This document shows, in pieces, positions 50,856 through 60,631 of a stretch of 64,000 bases of DNA. This DNA comes from Pseudoflavonifractor sp902362925 (GTDB lineage Bacteria; Bacillota; Clostridia; Oscillospirales; Oscillospiraceae). The notes under the pieces were generated by a model. The model worked only from the letters and a program-made list of their open reading frames with translations, was not told the origin of the DNA and ran no database searches. Both the position numbers and the translations under genes were made by a program. The first letter of the stretch is position 1. Each line of letters opens with the position of its first letter. The stretch lies in the NCBI GenBank assembly GCA_902362925.1, contig CABIYL010000006.1; one strand, given 5' to 3'.

Positions 50856-51878
50856 TCAGCTCTCCTGCATAGCCTTCCTGCGCAGCTGGCCGCAGGATGC
50901 ATCGATATCCCCGCCCAGCTTGCGCCGCACCGTTACCGTGATGCCGTGCTGCTCCAGCCGCTTCTGGAATGCCTCTACCCTGCGGCTGGGCTTCAGCGGG
51001 CTCTCCTTCACCTCGTTGAGCGGGATCAGGTTTACATGTCCCGGTGTCCCCTTGAGGTGCTTGGCCAGCAGGTCGGCTTGCCAGTCAGAGTCGTTGACGC
51101 CGTCAATCATGGCGTACTCGTAGGAAATCCGCCGCCCGGTCTTTTCAAAATACTGGCGGCAGCTCTTGAACAGCCGCTCCACACCCGCAGCCTTGTTTAC
51201 CGGCATAATGCGGGAACGGGTCTCGTCGTCCGGCGCGTGCAGGGATACAGACAACGTCAATTGTAACCGAAGATCCGCCAGTTTGTCAATTTTTTCGACC
51301 AGACCGCAGGTGGACAGGGAGATGTGGCGCATGCCGATATTGAGTCCGTCCGGATGATTTACCAGCTCCAGGAAACGCATGACAGTGTCAAAATTGTCCA
51401 GCGGCTCACCGATTCCCATCAGCACAATATTGGAGATAGGCACCCCGGAATCCAGCTGGGTAAAGAGCACCTGGTCCAGCATTTCAGATGGTGTCAAGTC
51501 TCTCACCTTGCCACCCAATGTGGATGCGCAGAAGGCACAGCCCATCCGGCAGCCTACCTGGGAAGAGATGCATACAGTATTCCCATGGTGGTAGCGCATC
51601 AAAACAGTTTCGATGCAGTTTCCATCTCTCAGCTTCCAGAGGTATTTTATGGTTCCATCCTGAGCTGAGACCTGTTTTCTTTCTACAGCGGGCGCTGTAA
51701 TATAACAGCTGCCGCTCAGCTTCTCCCGCAGACCTTTGGAGAGGTTAGTCATATCGTCGAAGGAGACGGCGCCCCGGTGGAGCCACTGGAACACCTGCTT
51801 GGCCCGAAAGGCCGGCTCGCCCAGCTGCCGGAAATAGTCTGCCATCTCCGCTTGATTCATGGATTTGATGTCGGTCAT
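50856..51878 (-). CDS. rlmN: 23S rRNA (adenine2503-C2)/tRNA (adenine37-C2)-methyltransferase
   Basis: 340 aa radical-SAM enzyme with the Cys triad in SQVGCRMGCAFCAST, the GMGEPLDNFDT motif and the C-terminal KLGGDIDASCGQLR containing the methyl-carrying Cys. Methylates A2503 of 23S rRNA and A37 of some tRNAs. Part of the translation-maturation run rsmB-rlmN-prpC-prkC-rsgA. Confidence 0.95.
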   Translation of the reverse strand: MTDIKSMNQAEMADYFRQLGEPAFRAKQVFQWLHRGAVSFDDMTNLSKGLREKLSGSCYITAPAVERKQVSAQDGTIKYLWKLRDGNCIETVLMRYHHGNTVCISSQVGCRMGCAFCASTLGGKVRDLTPSEMLDQVLFTQLDSGVPISNIVLMGIGEPLDNFDTVMRFLELVNHPDGLNIGMRHISLSTCGLVEKIDKLADLRLQLTLSVSLHAPDDETRSRIMPVNKAAGVERLFKSCRQYFEKTGRRISYEYAMIDGVNDSDWQADLLAKHLKGTPGHVNLIPLNEVKESPLKPSRRVEAFQKRLEQHGITVTVRRKLGGDIDASCGQLRRKAMQES

Positions 51879-51911
51879 ATCTGTGTCGCTCCTTGAAGCG
51901 GTCCGTGCCGC

Positions 51912-53255
51912 TCAGGTGTTCCGCCTCAGCTTTGCAATAAAGAAGCCGTCGGTTCCATGGCGCTGAGGCCAGAAGGTGAACATGCCGTTATCCGCCCTTC
52001 CGAGCGGCTCCGGCAGTTGGCATTTCTCAAGTGTAAAGTCTTTATTCCTGTCAAGGAAACCGCGCACTACGTCGCCGTTTTCCCGCTCTAGGAGGGTGCA
52101 GGTGGCGTAGAGCAACACGCCGCCCGACTTCACATAGGTAGCCACATTGTCAAGAATGGCGCTTTGCACCGCCGGCAGTCCCGCCAGCGGCTCCGGGTCC
52201 TTGTAGCGGATATCCGGCTTCTTGCGGATAATACCCAGTCCGGAACAGGGCACGTCAGCAATCACCACATCAAAGGCATTTTCAAAGGCCGGACGGTGTT
52301 TCTTTCCGTCCATCACGGCGGTCTTGATGCAGTTAAATCCCAGACGCTCCGCGCCGGCCTGAATCAGCTTCTCCTTGTGGGCGTGGATGTCGCAGGACTG
52401 GATCTCCCCCTCGCCTCCCATCCGGATGGCGGAGGCAAAGGTCTTGCCGCCGGGCGCGGCGCAGGCGTCCAGCACCTTCATTCCCGGCTTGGGATCCGCC
52501 ACCTCCACAGCCAGACGGGCAGCCGGGTCCTGGATGTAGAACAGGCCCTCCCGGAAGGCAGTGAGGTGTTCCAGATTTCCCGTTCCGGACAGCACCAGAC
52601 AGTCGTGCAGCCAGGGATGGGGCTGAGCCTCCACACCGGCCTCAGCCAGGCGCTCCAGCGTCTGCTCCATGGTGGCCCGGCAGGTGTTGATCTGGGCGGT
52701 GATGGGCGTCTGGCCGTTGTCTGCCTCCAGCAGAGCCTCCGCCTCCTCGCTGCCCAGCAGAGCGGTAAACTCCCGTACCAGCCACAGGGGGTGGCTGTAC
52801 CGGATGGAGAGGTACTCCTCTCGGCTGCCGCTCTCAATTACCGGCAGCCGGTCGATGTTCCGGGACACGTTCCGGAGCACTCCGTTGACCATGCCCGCAG
52901 CTCTGGGATTCTTGCAGTGCTTCTTGGTCAGCTCTACCGACTCGTTTACTGCCGCATTGTGGGGAATTTTGGTCATAAAGGCCATCTGATAGACTCCCAG
53001 ACGGAGGGCATTGCGCACCTTGATCTCCATCTTCTCCGGCCGTGTGGTGGAGAATTTTCCGATATAGAAGTCCAGCAGCAGCCGGTTCTGGAGTACTCCG
53101 AAGCACAGCCGTGTAGCCAGAGCCGCATCCCGGCTGTCCAGTCCGGCCTCCCGCAGTGTTTTTTTCAGAAATCCGTCGGACCAGGCCCCCTGCCGTTCAC
53201 AGGCGGACAGCGCCAACAGCGCAGTCTCCCGGGCAGTTTGGTCGGTGCTTGGCAT
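51912..53255 (-). CDS. rsmB: 16S rRNA (cytosine967-C5)-methyltransferase
   Basis: 447 aa. N-terminal NusB-like domain and a C-terminal Rossmann methyltransferase with LDACAAPGGKTF (SAM site) and ADVPCSGLGIIRKKPDIR (catalytic Cys), plus VLLYATCTLLERENGDV. It follows fmt at a distance of 36 bases, as in many bacteria. Confidence 0.95.
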   Translation of the reverse strand: MPSTDQTARETALLALSACERQGAWSDGFLKKTLREAGLDSRDAALATRLCFGVLQNRLLLDFYIGKFSTTRPEKMEIKVRNALRLGVYQMAFMTKIPHNAAVNESVELTKKHCKNPRAAGMVNGVLRNVSRNIDRLPVIESGSREEYLSIRYSHPLWLVREFTALLGSEEAEALLEADNGQTPITAQINTCRATMEQTLERLAEAGVEAQPHPWLHDCLVLSGTGNLEHLTAFREGLFYIQDPAARLAVEVADPKPGMKVLDACAAPGGKTFASAIRMGGEGEIQSCDIHAHKEKLIQAGAERLGFNCIKTAVMDGKKHRPAFENAFDVVIADVPCSGLGIIRKKPDIRYKDPEPLAGLPAVQSAILDNVATYVKSGGVLLYATCTLLERENGDVVRGFLDRNKDFTLEKCQLPEPLGRADNGMFTFWPQRHGTDGFFIAKLRRNT

Positions 53256-53291
53256 GGGTATTTCCCTCTTTCTCTCTTACATTTCTCTCCA

Positions 53292-54227
53292 TCAGTCCTG
53301 AGACTGGACGGCAATGGGGTGGCCCCGCAGATAGTCCGCAGCCTTCATCCGCTTTTTGCCGGGGGCCTGGAGCTCGGTGATGCGGAGCACAGTTCCCTCA
53401 CCGCAGGCCACGTCGATGCCCTGCTTGCCGGCAGCCAGAACGGTGCCGGGCTGTGCATGGGTCTTGTCGCCCGTCTCCTCTGTACGGTAGACCTTGATGG
53501 TCTCGCCGGTCAGCTTGTCCGTAGACGCCACCGGCCAAGGCAGCAGGCCCCGAACCTGGCAGTGGAGGGCGTGGGCGGTGCGGCTCCAGTCCATGGGCGA
53601 GAGCTCCTTGCCCAGTATGGGGGCCAGGGTGGCCTCTTCGCTGTTCTGAGGTGTCCGCTGGGCGAGGCCCGCTTCGATAGCGCTGACCGCCTGAACCAGA
53701 AGGTCGGCACCCAGAATAGACAGGCGGCGGTACAGCTCCTCCGCCGTCTCATTGGCCCCAATCTCCGTGGACTCCTGAGCGATGATATCACCTGCGTCCA
53801 GCTCGGTAGCCATGTGCATGATGGTCACGCCGGACACCGTGTCGCCGTTGATCACCGCCCAGTTGATGGGCGCTGCCCCCCGGTACTTGGGCAGCAGCGA
53901 GGAGTGGACGTTGATGCACCCCTTGGGCGGACAGGCCAGAATGTCGTCGGGCAGGATTCTGCCATAGGCCGCCACCACAATCAGCTCAGGTGCCAGGGCC
54001 TGAATCTGGGCCAGGGCGGTGCCATCCCGCATCTTCACGGGCTGGAAAACCGGGATATTGTTTGCAAGGGCACATTCCTTTACAGGTGTTGGCTGGAGCT
54101 TGTTCTGGTGCCGTCCCACCGGCTTATCCGGCTGAGAGAACACCCCGCAGACCTCGTGCCCGGCGGCTACCAGAGCCTCCAGGGAGGGGACGGCAAATTC
54201 CGGGGTGCCCATGAAGAGAATTCTCAC
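53292..54227 (-). CDS. fmt: Methionyl-tRNA formyltransferase
   Basis: 311 aa. MRILFMGTPEFAVPSLEAL, the folate-binding SLLPKYRGAAPINWAVINGD and the ITIMHM..ELDAGDII region. Formylates initiator Met-tRNA. The start overlaps the end of def by 4 bases, so formylation and deformylation functions are co-translated. Confidence 0.96.
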   Translation of the reverse strand: MRILFMGTPEFAVPSLEALVAAGHEVCGVFSQPDKPVGRHQNKLQPTPVKECALANNIPVFQPVKMRDGTALAQIQALAPELIVVAAYGRILPDDILACPPKGCINVHSSLLPKYRGAAPINWAVINGDTVSGVTIMHMATELDAGDIIAQESTEIGANETAEELYRRLSILGADLLVQAVSAIEAGLAQRTPQNSEEATLAPILGKELSPMDWSRTAHALHCQVRGLLPWPVASTDKLTGETIKVYRTEETGDKTHAQPGTVLAAGKQGIDVACGEGTVLRITELQAPGKKRMKAADYLRGHPIAVQSQD

Positions 54228-54718
54228 GCCTGACCCTCCTGCTCCATCAGTTCCTCCAGCTCCTCAGAGGTGTAAAGCTTGTCGGTCAGCTCGGTGAAGA
54301 GGTGGCCGTCCAGATGGTCCAGCTCATGGCAGAAGCACCGGGCAGTCAGGCCCTCGTCCTCCACCTCAAACCACTCGCCCTTCCGGTTCTGAGCCTTGAC
54401 TCTGGCCTTCATGGGGCGTGCCACCTTGCCCCAGCGGCCGGGTACGGACAGGCAGCCCTCAAAGCCCACCTGCTCGCCCTCAGTGGCGATGATCTCAGGG
54501 TTGACCAGCTCGATGACCTGATCCTCGTCGTTGATAACCACCACCACCCGGCGGAGAATGCCGATCTGGGGGGCGGCCAGGCCCACGCCGCCGGAGTCCC
54601 GCAGGGTCTCCACCATGTCGTCCAGCAGAATGGCCAGCTTCTCATCAAAATTGGTGACCAGATGGGCCTTTTTGTTCAGCACCGGGTCGCCCTTGGTAAT
54701 AATGGTACGAAGTGCCAT
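54224..54718 (-). CDS. def: Peptide deformylase
   Basis: 164 aa with all three metal-site motifs: GGVGLAAPQIG, FEGCLSVPG (Cys ligand) and CHELDHLDGHLF (two His ligands and catalytic Glu). Removes the N-formyl group from new proteins. It is 13 bases downstream of priA. Confidence 0.96.
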   Translation of the reverse strand: MALRTIITKGDPVLNKKAHLVTNFDEKLAILLDDMVETLRDSGGVGLAAPQIGILRRVVVVINDEDQVIELVNPEIIATEGEQVGFEGCLSVPGRWGKVARPMKARVKAQNRKGEWFEVEDEGLTARCFCHELDHLDGHLFTELTDKLYTSEELEELMEQEGQA

Positions 54719-54731
54719 AATATATTCCTCC

Positions 54732-57206
54732 TTAATCCATGGGGTTCACGTCCGCAAATACGGATACCCCTCTCATTTCCTTGTCATTGTGGGCGGCGCA
54801 GAGCAGCGCCGCCACCAGAGCACGCATGGTCTTTGAATTATGCCCGGATATGGTCAGCCGGTAACGGTACCGGTTGTTTACCTTGGCCACTGACGCAGGT
54901 GCCGGACCCAGCAGCTGGACATCCAGGCCCTGATAAGCCGGGTCTGCAAACCAACTCTCCAGCGTGCGGCGCAGCCGAACGCACATCCGCATTACCCGGC
55001 TCTCCTCCGTTCCAGAGGCCGTGAGCACGAACAGGTCACGGAAGGGCGGGCATCCCCGCACCCGTCGCATGGTAATCTCCTGCTGATAAAAGGTGTCGTA
55101 ATCCTGAGCGGCAGCGGTGGTGATGACCTCATTCTCCGGTGTAAAGGTCTGGATGATGGCCCGACCGGTCTTTTCACCCCGGCCTGCCCGACCCACCACC
55201 TGGGTCAGGAGGGAAAAGGTCCGCTCCCCCGCCCGGTAGTCGTCCACATACAGGGAGAGGTCCGCTGAGATGACCCCCACCAGGGTGACATTTTCAAAGT
55301 CCAGTCCCTTGGCCACCATCTGGGTGCCTACCAGTATGGGCACCTTTTCCTTCTCAAAGCGGGACAGCAGCTTCTCATGGGACTGCACGGCGGACACCGT
55401 GTCCGTGTCCATCCGCATTACCTCACTGCCGGGAAACAGTGCCTCCAGTTCCTCCTGCACCTTCTGGGTTCCGGTGCCGATGAAGTGGAAGGAACCGTCG
55501 CAGTGGGGGCAGGCATCGGGCAGGCGCTCCGAGTGGCCGCAGTAGTGGCACATCAGCCGCCCATTGGCCGAGTGGTAGGTCAGATAGGCCGAGCACCGGG
55601 GACAGGACGGCACCTCACCGCACTCACCGCAGGCAGCCATCCGGCTGTTGCCCCGGCGGTTGAGGAAGAGGATGCTCTGCTCTCCCCGCTCCAGATTGGC
55701 CTTCAGTTCCTCCCGGAGCTGCTGACTGATGTCAGAGCCGTTTCCGCCCCGCAGTTCCCGTTTCATGTCCACAATCCGCACCTGTGGCAACGCCCTGGTG
55801 TTGTACCGGCTGCGAAGGGTAAAGAGATGGTAGACCCCGGTTTTGGCCAGGTACATGCTCTCCACAGAGGGTGTGGCGGAGCCCAGAAGGAGCACCCCGC
55901 CGCTGCGGGCGCAACGGAACTTGGCCACGTCCCGGGCATGATACCGGGGGACATTCTCCGATTTGTAGGTGTACTCCTGCTCCTCATCCAGCACGATGAG
56001 GCCCAGGCTCTGCAGTGGCGCAAAGACCGCCGACCGGGTTCCGATGACCACTCTGGCTTTCCCGGCGCGCACCCGCTTCCACTCGTCGTACCGCTCACCG
56101 GCCCGCAGAGAGCTGTGGAGCACGGCGATGGCGTCGCCGAAGTGGGAGGTGAAGATATGAAGCAGTTGGGGCGTCAGCGCAATCTCGGGCACCAGCACCA
56201 TGGCGCTTCTCCCCCGTTTCAGGGTTTCCTGAATGAGACGGATATAGACCTGGGTCTTGCCGCTGCCAGTGACGCCATAGAGCAGGGCGGCGGCGGACTT
56301 TCCCGCCGCGCATAGCTTGTCAATCCCCTCGAAGGCCGCCGTCTGCTCCTCATTGAGCACCACCGGAGCCGCAGGCTCTCCCTGCTCCGGCGCAGCACGG
56401 CGGAATACCTCCCGCTTCTCCATGGCGACCAGGCCACTCTTCACAAGAGAGCGCAGCGTGGCCGGTGAAGCGCCGGTAAAATAGCAAATCTCCTTGGAAG
56501 AGGCCTGTCCAATGGCCGACAGCAACTCCACCACCGCATAGCGCAGAGGGGCCGTCTTCCGCTTGGGGGCCGTCAGGGCCAGCGCCTCCTCCGGTGGAAC
56601 GGCCAGGGACACCACCTGCTCGGTCTTGTCCCCCACCCCCCGGGATGCGCTGGTCTCCAGGGTCAGGATGCCCCGCTCCATCAGCAGCCTGATGGCTGGA
56701 TTGGGATCCTTGGTCCCGAATGCTCCACGGATCTGTCCCATCTCGGCAGTGCCGCCGCAGGCGTAGGCCAGATCCAGAATTCGCCGGGCATGCTCAGACC
56801 GGCCTGCGGCCTCATAGGCCGTCTCCTTGTCCACGCCCTTGGCGATGTGGTACTGGTCCTGAAGGGAGAAATACAGTCCCGCCGGCAGCATGGCTCGCGC
56901 TGCCTCGTACACGGTGCAGAAATACCGCTCCCGCATCCACAACGCCAGCTGGATGCTCTCGCTGTCCAGCACAGGGTTATCATCCAGCAGGGCGATGACT
57001 GCCTTCAGCTTTGCGTTCCGCTGCCCCTGGCCCAAGGCCAGAATAATGCCCTCAATCCGGCGGTTTCCCGCCCCAAAGGGCACTAAAACTCGCATGCCGG
57101 GAGATGCACTCTCCCGCAGCTCGTCGGGAAGCAGATAGTCGTAGGGCTTATCAATCGCAAAGGTGGCCGCACTGAGGGCTACTTTTGCCAGAATGACCTG
57201 TTCCAC
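54732..57206 (-). CDS. priA: Primosomal protein N' (replication restart helicase)
   Basis: 824 aa with GTG 57206 as start (AAGGGAG upstream); 15 further codons are open upstream but unlikely. N-terminal 3'-DNA-binding domain, superfamily 2 helicase with GVTGSGKTQVYI (Walker A) and LDEEQEYTYKS (DEEx), an eight-Cys zinc region (CGECGEVPSCPRC ... CHYCGHSERLPDACPHC) inserted between helicase halves, and a C-terminal core domain. Restarts stalled forks. Confidence 0.95.
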   Translation of the reverse strand: MEQVILAKVALSAATFAIDKPYDYLLPDELRESASPGMRVLVPFGAGNRRIEGIILALGQGQRNAKLKAVIALLDDNPVLDSESIQLALWMRERYFCTVYEAARAMLPAGLYFSLQDQYHIAKGVDKETAYEAAGRSEHARRILDLAYACGGTAEMGQIRGAFGTKDPNPAIRLLMERGILTLETSASRGVGDKTEQVVSLAVPPEEALALTAPKRKTAPLRYAVVELLSAIGQASSKEICYFTGASPATLRSLVKSGLVAMEKREVFRRAAPEQGEPAAPVVLNEEQTAAFEGIDKLCAAGKSAAALLYGVTGSGKTQVYIRLIQETLKRGRSAMVLVPEIALTPQLLHIFTSHFGDAIAVLHSSLRAGERYDEWKRVRAGKARVVIGTRSAVFAPLQSLGLIVLDEEQEYTYKSENVPRYHARDVAKFRCARSGGVLLLGSATPSVESMYLAKTGVYHLFTLRSRYNTRALPQVRIVDMKRELRGGNGSDISQQLREELKANLERGEQSILFLNRRGNSRMAACGECGEVPSCPRCSAYLTYHSANGRLMCHYCGHSERLPDACPHCDGSFHFIGTGTQKVQEELEALFPGSEVMRMDTDTVSAVQSHEKLLSRFEKEKVPILVGTQMVAKGLDFENVTLVGVISADLSLYVDDYRAGERTFSLLTQVVGRAGRGEKTGRAIIQTFTPENEVITTAAAQDYDTFYQQEITMRRVRGCPPFRDLFVLTASGTEESRVMRMCVRLRRTLESWFADPAYQGLDVQLLGPAPASVAKVNNRYRYRLTISGHNSKTMRALVAALLCAAHNDKEMRGVSVFADVNPMD

Positions 57207-57311
57207 GCCGCTGCTCCCTTCGGTGATGAGACTTGTCCAACTATCCCGCAAAAGGCAAGTGACAGGCGCTGCCGCCCTCTCACTTGCCTTCCGCAGAAAC
57301 CTGTGTTCCGT

Positions 57312-57515
57312 TTACTCCTCGTCCGCAACCTGGGGGGCATACTTCCCCTCGGCCACTTCCTGCAGGGCCAGAGTGACCGGCTTATCCTCCAGGGAGATGC
57401 CCTCCTCCTCTGCCTCGCTGGCAATCTGGCGGGCACGCTGGGCCACCACGTTCACCAGCATGTAGCGGCTGGGGACCTGGGCAAGCAGTTCGTTCATTGC
57501 GGGTTTCAGCATCAT
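57312..57515 (-). CDS. rpoZ: DNA-directed RNA polymerase subunit omega
   Basis: 67 aa: LLAQVPSRYMLVNVVAQRARQI followed by KPVTLALQEVAEGKY, the conserved omega core. Stabilises the beta' subunit. Two consecutive ATG codons (57515 and 57512) could start it. Located between gmk and priA as in many Firmicutes. Confidence 0.93.
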   Translation of the reverse strand: MMLKPAMNELLAQVPSRYMLVNVVAQRARQIASEAEEEGISLEDKPVTLALQEVAEGKYAPQVADEE

Positions 57516-57589
57516 AAAGCATCGTTCCTTTCTTTGGGGCGCGTCCGCCAGTTACGGCGGTGCGTATTATGGCAAACAGCCTAAGGCTG

Positions 57590-58201
57590 TTAAACTCCCT
57601 CTACCAGGGCCAGGCGGTTCCGGGTACGGCAGTCCTCCGCCGTCAGGATGGAGATGATCTCCTCCGCCGCGGTGGACACTTTGTCGTTGACCACCAGATA
57701 GTCGTAATTGGGGATCTGCTGGTACTCCTCCCGGGCCTTCTGGAGCCGGCCGGCAATCACGTCCTCGTTGTCGGTGGCGCGGCCGTGGAGACGGCGGGAG
57801 AGTTCCTCAAAGGAGGGCGGGATGATGAAAATCAGCACCGCCTCAGGGCACTTGCTCCGCACCTTGGCGGCACCCTGGACCTCAATATCCAGCAGCACGT
57901 CAATGCCGGCGGCCAGCTTGTCCTGGATGACCTTCAGAGAAGTGCCGTAGTAGTTGCCTACGTACTGGGCGTATTCCAGCAGTTCGTCGGCGGCAATCAT
58001 CCGCTCGAACTCCTCACGGCTGACAAAATTGTAGTTCACGCCGTCGGCCTCGCCCACGCGGGGATTACGGGTGGTAAAGGACACGGAGAAATAGATGTCC
58101 TTCCGCTCTCCCAGCAGCTCCGCAATCACTGTGCTCTTTCCCACCCCGGAAGGGCCGGAGAGCACAATCAGCTGGCCACGTGTCTTTTTCTTTCGTATCA
58201 T
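57590..58201 (-). CDS. gmk: Guanylate kinase
   Basis: 203 aa. P-loop LSGPSGVGKST, FTTRNPRVGEADGVNYNFVS (GMP binding), DIEVQGAAKVR and IFIIPPSFEELSRRL. Converts GMP to GDP. Overlaps the remA-like gene by 4 bases. Confidence 0.96.
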   Translation of the reverse strand: MIRKKKTRGQLIVLSGPSGVGKSTVIAELLGERKDIYFSVSFTTRNPRVGEADGVNYNFVSREEFERMIAADELLEYAQYVGNYYGTSLKVIQDKLAAGIDVLLDIEVQGAAKVRSKCPEAVLIFIIPPSFEELSRRLHGRATDNEDVIAGRLQKAREEYQQIPNYDYLVVNDKVSTAAEEIISILTAEDCRTRNRLALVEGV

Positions 58202-58473
58202 TCCTCGTCATCCTCCTCGGTTACCGGCTCCGGTGCGTCCTTACCGCTCAGGCGGCCCGCCACGGTTTCCGGCTGAATGGCCGAGAGGACGATATGGTCA
58301 CTGTCCATAATCAGAACGGCACGGGTTCTGCGGCCATAGGTGGCATCAATCAGCATGCCTCTGTCCCTTGCTTCCTGGATCATGCGCTTAATGGGCGCAG
58401 ATTCCGGGCTCACAATGGCGATGAGGCGTCCGGCGGAGACCATGTTGCCAAATCCAATGTTGATAAGCTTCAC
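58198..58473 (-). CDS. remA: RemA-like DUF370 regulatory protein
   Basis: 91 aa: LINIGFGNMVSAGRLIAIVSPESAPIKR and IDATYGRRTRAVLIMDSDHIVLSAIQPETVA are the DUF370 signature. RemA in Bacillus is a DNA-binding activator of matrix and osmoprotection genes; the yicC-remA-gmk-rpoZ order is conserved. The acidic C-terminal tail (TEEDDEE) is a small lineage extension. Confidence 0.9.
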   Translation of the reverse strand: MKLINIGFGNMVSAGRLIAIVSPESAPIKRMIQEARDRGMLIDATYGRRTRAVLIMDSDHIVLSAIQPETVAGRLSGKDAPEPVTEEDDEE

Positions 58474-58487
58474 TGCGCTCCGCCCCC

Positions 58488-59366
58488 TTACTCGATGTTC
58501 TGGACCTGCTCCCGGATCTTCTCAATCTCCGCCTTGATGTCCACCACATGGCGGGCGGTCTCAATGTCGTTGCACTTGGAGCCGATGGTGTTGGCCTCCC
58601 GGTTGAACTCCTGAATCAGGAAGTCCAGCTTGCGGCCAATGGCGCCGCCCTGGTCCAGCATGTGAGCGAGCTGGTCCAGATGGCTGCGCAGGCGCACCGT
58701 CTCCTCGTCCACCGCCACCTTGTCCGCAAAAATGGCGGCCTCGGTGAGGATGCGGCTCTCGTCGATCTGGGTATTCTGGAGCACCTCTGCCATCTTGGCC
58801 TCCAGCCGGGCACGGTAGTCCGCCACAATGCCGGGGGCACGCTCCTCCACCAGGGAGGTCAGACTGCCGATGGTAACGGCCCGACTGCGGATATCCTCCT
58901 CCAGCTTGCCGCCCTCACGGGTGCGCATGGCGTCAAAGTCGGCCAGCGCCATATCCAGTACCGTACAGATATCGGCGGCCACTGCCTCCAGGTCCTCCGG
59001 GCTCTTCTCCACCAGGAACACATCCTGGAACCGGGAGAGCAGGGAGACCGAGATATCGTCCCGCAGGCCGTAAGTATCCCGCATCTGGCACAGCGCAGCG
59101 TAGTAGCCATCCGCCACGCCCTTGTTCAGGGAGATGGACACGTCGCCGTTCTCCGACTGTCCGATGGTCACAAAGACGTCCACCTTGCCACGGGAGATGC
59201 TCTTCTGTACCCGGGCCTTGATGGCGTCCTCCGCGAAGACATAAATACGGGGCAGCTTGATGGTGCAGTCGAGATAGCGGTTGTTGACGGAACGGACCTC
59301 CACCGTGATGGTGCGTCCGTGGAGCGCCGCCTCACCTTTTCCATAGCCGGTCATGCTCTTCACCAA
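58488..59366 (-). CDS. yicC: YicC family endoribonuclease-like protein
   Basis: 292 aa. N-terminus VKSMTGYGKGE and C-terminus EFNREANTIGSKCNDIE...IEKIREQVQNIE are conserved over the whole family. E. coli YicC has been reported as an endoribonuclease. The TTG at 59366 gives the family-typical Met-x-Lys-Ser-Met-Thr start and follows AAGGG; GTG 59363 is possible. It has its own promoter. Confidence 0.9.
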   Translation of the reverse strand: MVKSMTGYGKGEAALHGRTITVEVRSVNNRYLDCTIKLPRIYVFAEDAIKARVQKSISRGKVDVFVTIGQSENGDVSISLNKGVADGYYAALCQMRDTYGLRDDISVSLLSRFQDVFLVEKSPEDLEAVAADICTVLDMALADFDAMRTREGGKLEEDIRSRAVTIGSLTSLVEERAPGIVADYRARLEAKMAEVLQNTQIDESRILTEAAIFADKVAVDEETVRLRSHLDQLAHMLDQGGAIGRKLDFLIQEFNREANTIGSKCNDIETARHVVDIKAEIEKIREQVQNIE

Positions 59367-59403
59367 AGGGCTCGCTTCCCTTCTTTCAATTGTTTAGCAA
59401 TAT

Positions 59404-59432
59404 ATTATATCAGATTTTTCCCGTTTTGAAAA
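59404..59432 (-). promoter_or_regulatory. Promoter of yicC-remA-gmk-rpoZ
   Basis: On the minus strand TTTTCA (59427-59432), 17-base spacer, TATAAT (59404-59409), about 38 bases before the yicC start. Confidence 0.62.
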
Positions 59433-59436
59433 CCCT

Positions 59437-59967
59437 CTATCTCCGCCGTATTGCCTTGTCAATCCGGGCGGCATAGAACATTACAAGCTTGGAGAAGCCG
59501 TAGTCGTAGATCAGGAACACCACGTTCCCGCCCACATAGAGCACCCACAGCTGCTCAAACACAGCGGGAAGCCCGGCCAGCAGCACGTCCCGCAGTACAA
59601 ACCAACAGAAGGTCAGCACTACGTTGAAGAACGCCAGCTTGCACAGCCACTCCAAAGGGGCCTTGCGCAGCTGCTCAATCAGGCTCTTTACCATGGGATA
59701 CAGGCCGAAAAAGACCAGATAGAGCAGCACATTTCCCTTGTCGGGCGAGAGAATCAGGCCCAGAATTCCGGCCACGGCCCAGCACAGAAAGCCGGCGTGG
59801 AGTCCGCCCGATATTACGGCTGCGGCGTTGACCAGTCCGGCCACCGCCACAATGCCCATCCGTCCCGACGGTGAGACAGCTGCCAGCAGCAGGAGCACCA
59901 GCGAAAGAGCCGCCAGAACACCTACCAGCGCCACCTGACCGGCGCCGCCTGAATTTCGCCGCCCCAT
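59437..59967 (-). CDS. Hypothetical membrane protein
   Basis: 176 aa with five or six hydrophobic segments (e.g. VALVGVLAALSLVLLLLAAV, LLYLVFFGLYPMVKSLIEQL, WVLYVGGNVVFLIYDYGFSK). The overall look is like small ECF S-component-type or DUF2232-like proteins, but I cannot assign a family with confidence. It follows the J-domain gene with a 1-base gap. Confidence 0.75.
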   Translation of the reverse strand: MGRRNSGGAGQVALVGVLAALSLVLLLLAAVSPSGRMGIVAVAGLVNAAAVISGGLHAGFLCWAVAGILGLILSPDKGNVLLYLVFFGLYPMVKSLIEQLRKAPLEWLCKLAFFNVVLTFCWFVLRDVLLAGLPAVFEQLWVLYVGGNVVFLIYDYGFSKLVMFYAARIDKAIRRR

Positions 59968-59968
59968 C

Positions 59969-60598
59969 TCAGTTACAGCCTCCGCACAGGCACTGCATGC
60001 ACATCAGCGTGGTGCAGCAGTCACAGGCATCCATACCCGCACCCGTATTGCCATAGGGACGGTAGGCCTGTCCGCCCTGCTGCATCATGTTCAGGGCCTG
60101 GCGGTACTCCATGTTGCCCGGGTCGGCATTACAGGCAATCTGGTACTGCTGCCGGGCCTCGTCCAGCCAGCCCCGGCGGTACGCAATGCAGCCGGAGAGG
60201 AAATGCCACTCCGCGTCCTGAGTGGGAGCCTCACGGAGCAGGCGCTCAGCGGCGTCAATGTTGCCCACGTTGATGGCCTGACGGACACGGCTGTACAGCG
60301 TGTTGGACGAGGAGGACTGGCTCTGCTGCTGATAGCCGTAGCCATAGCTGCTGCCGCTCTGCTGATAGGCGCTGCCGCCGTAACTCCCGCCACCACTGTA
60401 ACCGCCGCCGCTGCGCATCTTGTTGATGGCATCGTAGGCCTCGTTAACTTCCTTCATCTTCTCCTCGGCCAGGTCGGCCAGAGGATTGTTCTGGTAATTG
60501 TCCGGATGATACTTCCGGGCCAGCTCGCGATATGCCTTCTTAACCTCTTCGTCGCTGGCGTTGGGGGATACCCCGAGAACGCTGTACGGATCGCTCAT
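59969..60598 (-). CDS. J-domain (DnaJ-like) protein with Cys-rich tail
   Basis: 209 aa. Residues 1-65 are a J domain (DPYSVLGVSPNASDEEVKKA, HPD in KYHPDNYQ); then a Gly/Ser/Tyr/Gln-rich linker, tetratricopeptide-like repeats (AERLLREAPTQDAEWHFLSG..AYRRGWLDEARQQYQ) and a C-terminal Cys cluster (CDCCTTLMCMQCLCGGC). It lacks the DnaJ zinc finger, so it is a specialised Hsp70 co-chaperone, not DnaJ itself. Confidence 0.88.
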   Translation of the reverse strand: MSDPYSVLGVSPNASDEEVKKAYRELARKYHPDNYQNNPLADLAEEKMKEVNEAYDAINKMRSGGGYSGGGSYGGSAYQQSGSSYGYGYQQQSQSSSSNTLYSRVRQAINVGNIDAAERLLREAPTQDAEWHFLSGCIAYRRGWLDEARQQYQIACNADPGNMEYRQALNMMQQGGQAYRPYGNTGAGMDACDCCTTLMCMQCLCGGCN

Positions 60599-60631
60599 GT
60601 GTCACTGTCTCCTGTCATAAGTCATTGGCGT

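Noticed and set aside
57206..57251. Upstream extension of priA to 57251
   Set aside because: The extra 15 codons precede and include the ribosome site AAGGGAG; GTG 57206 gives the family-typical N-terminus.
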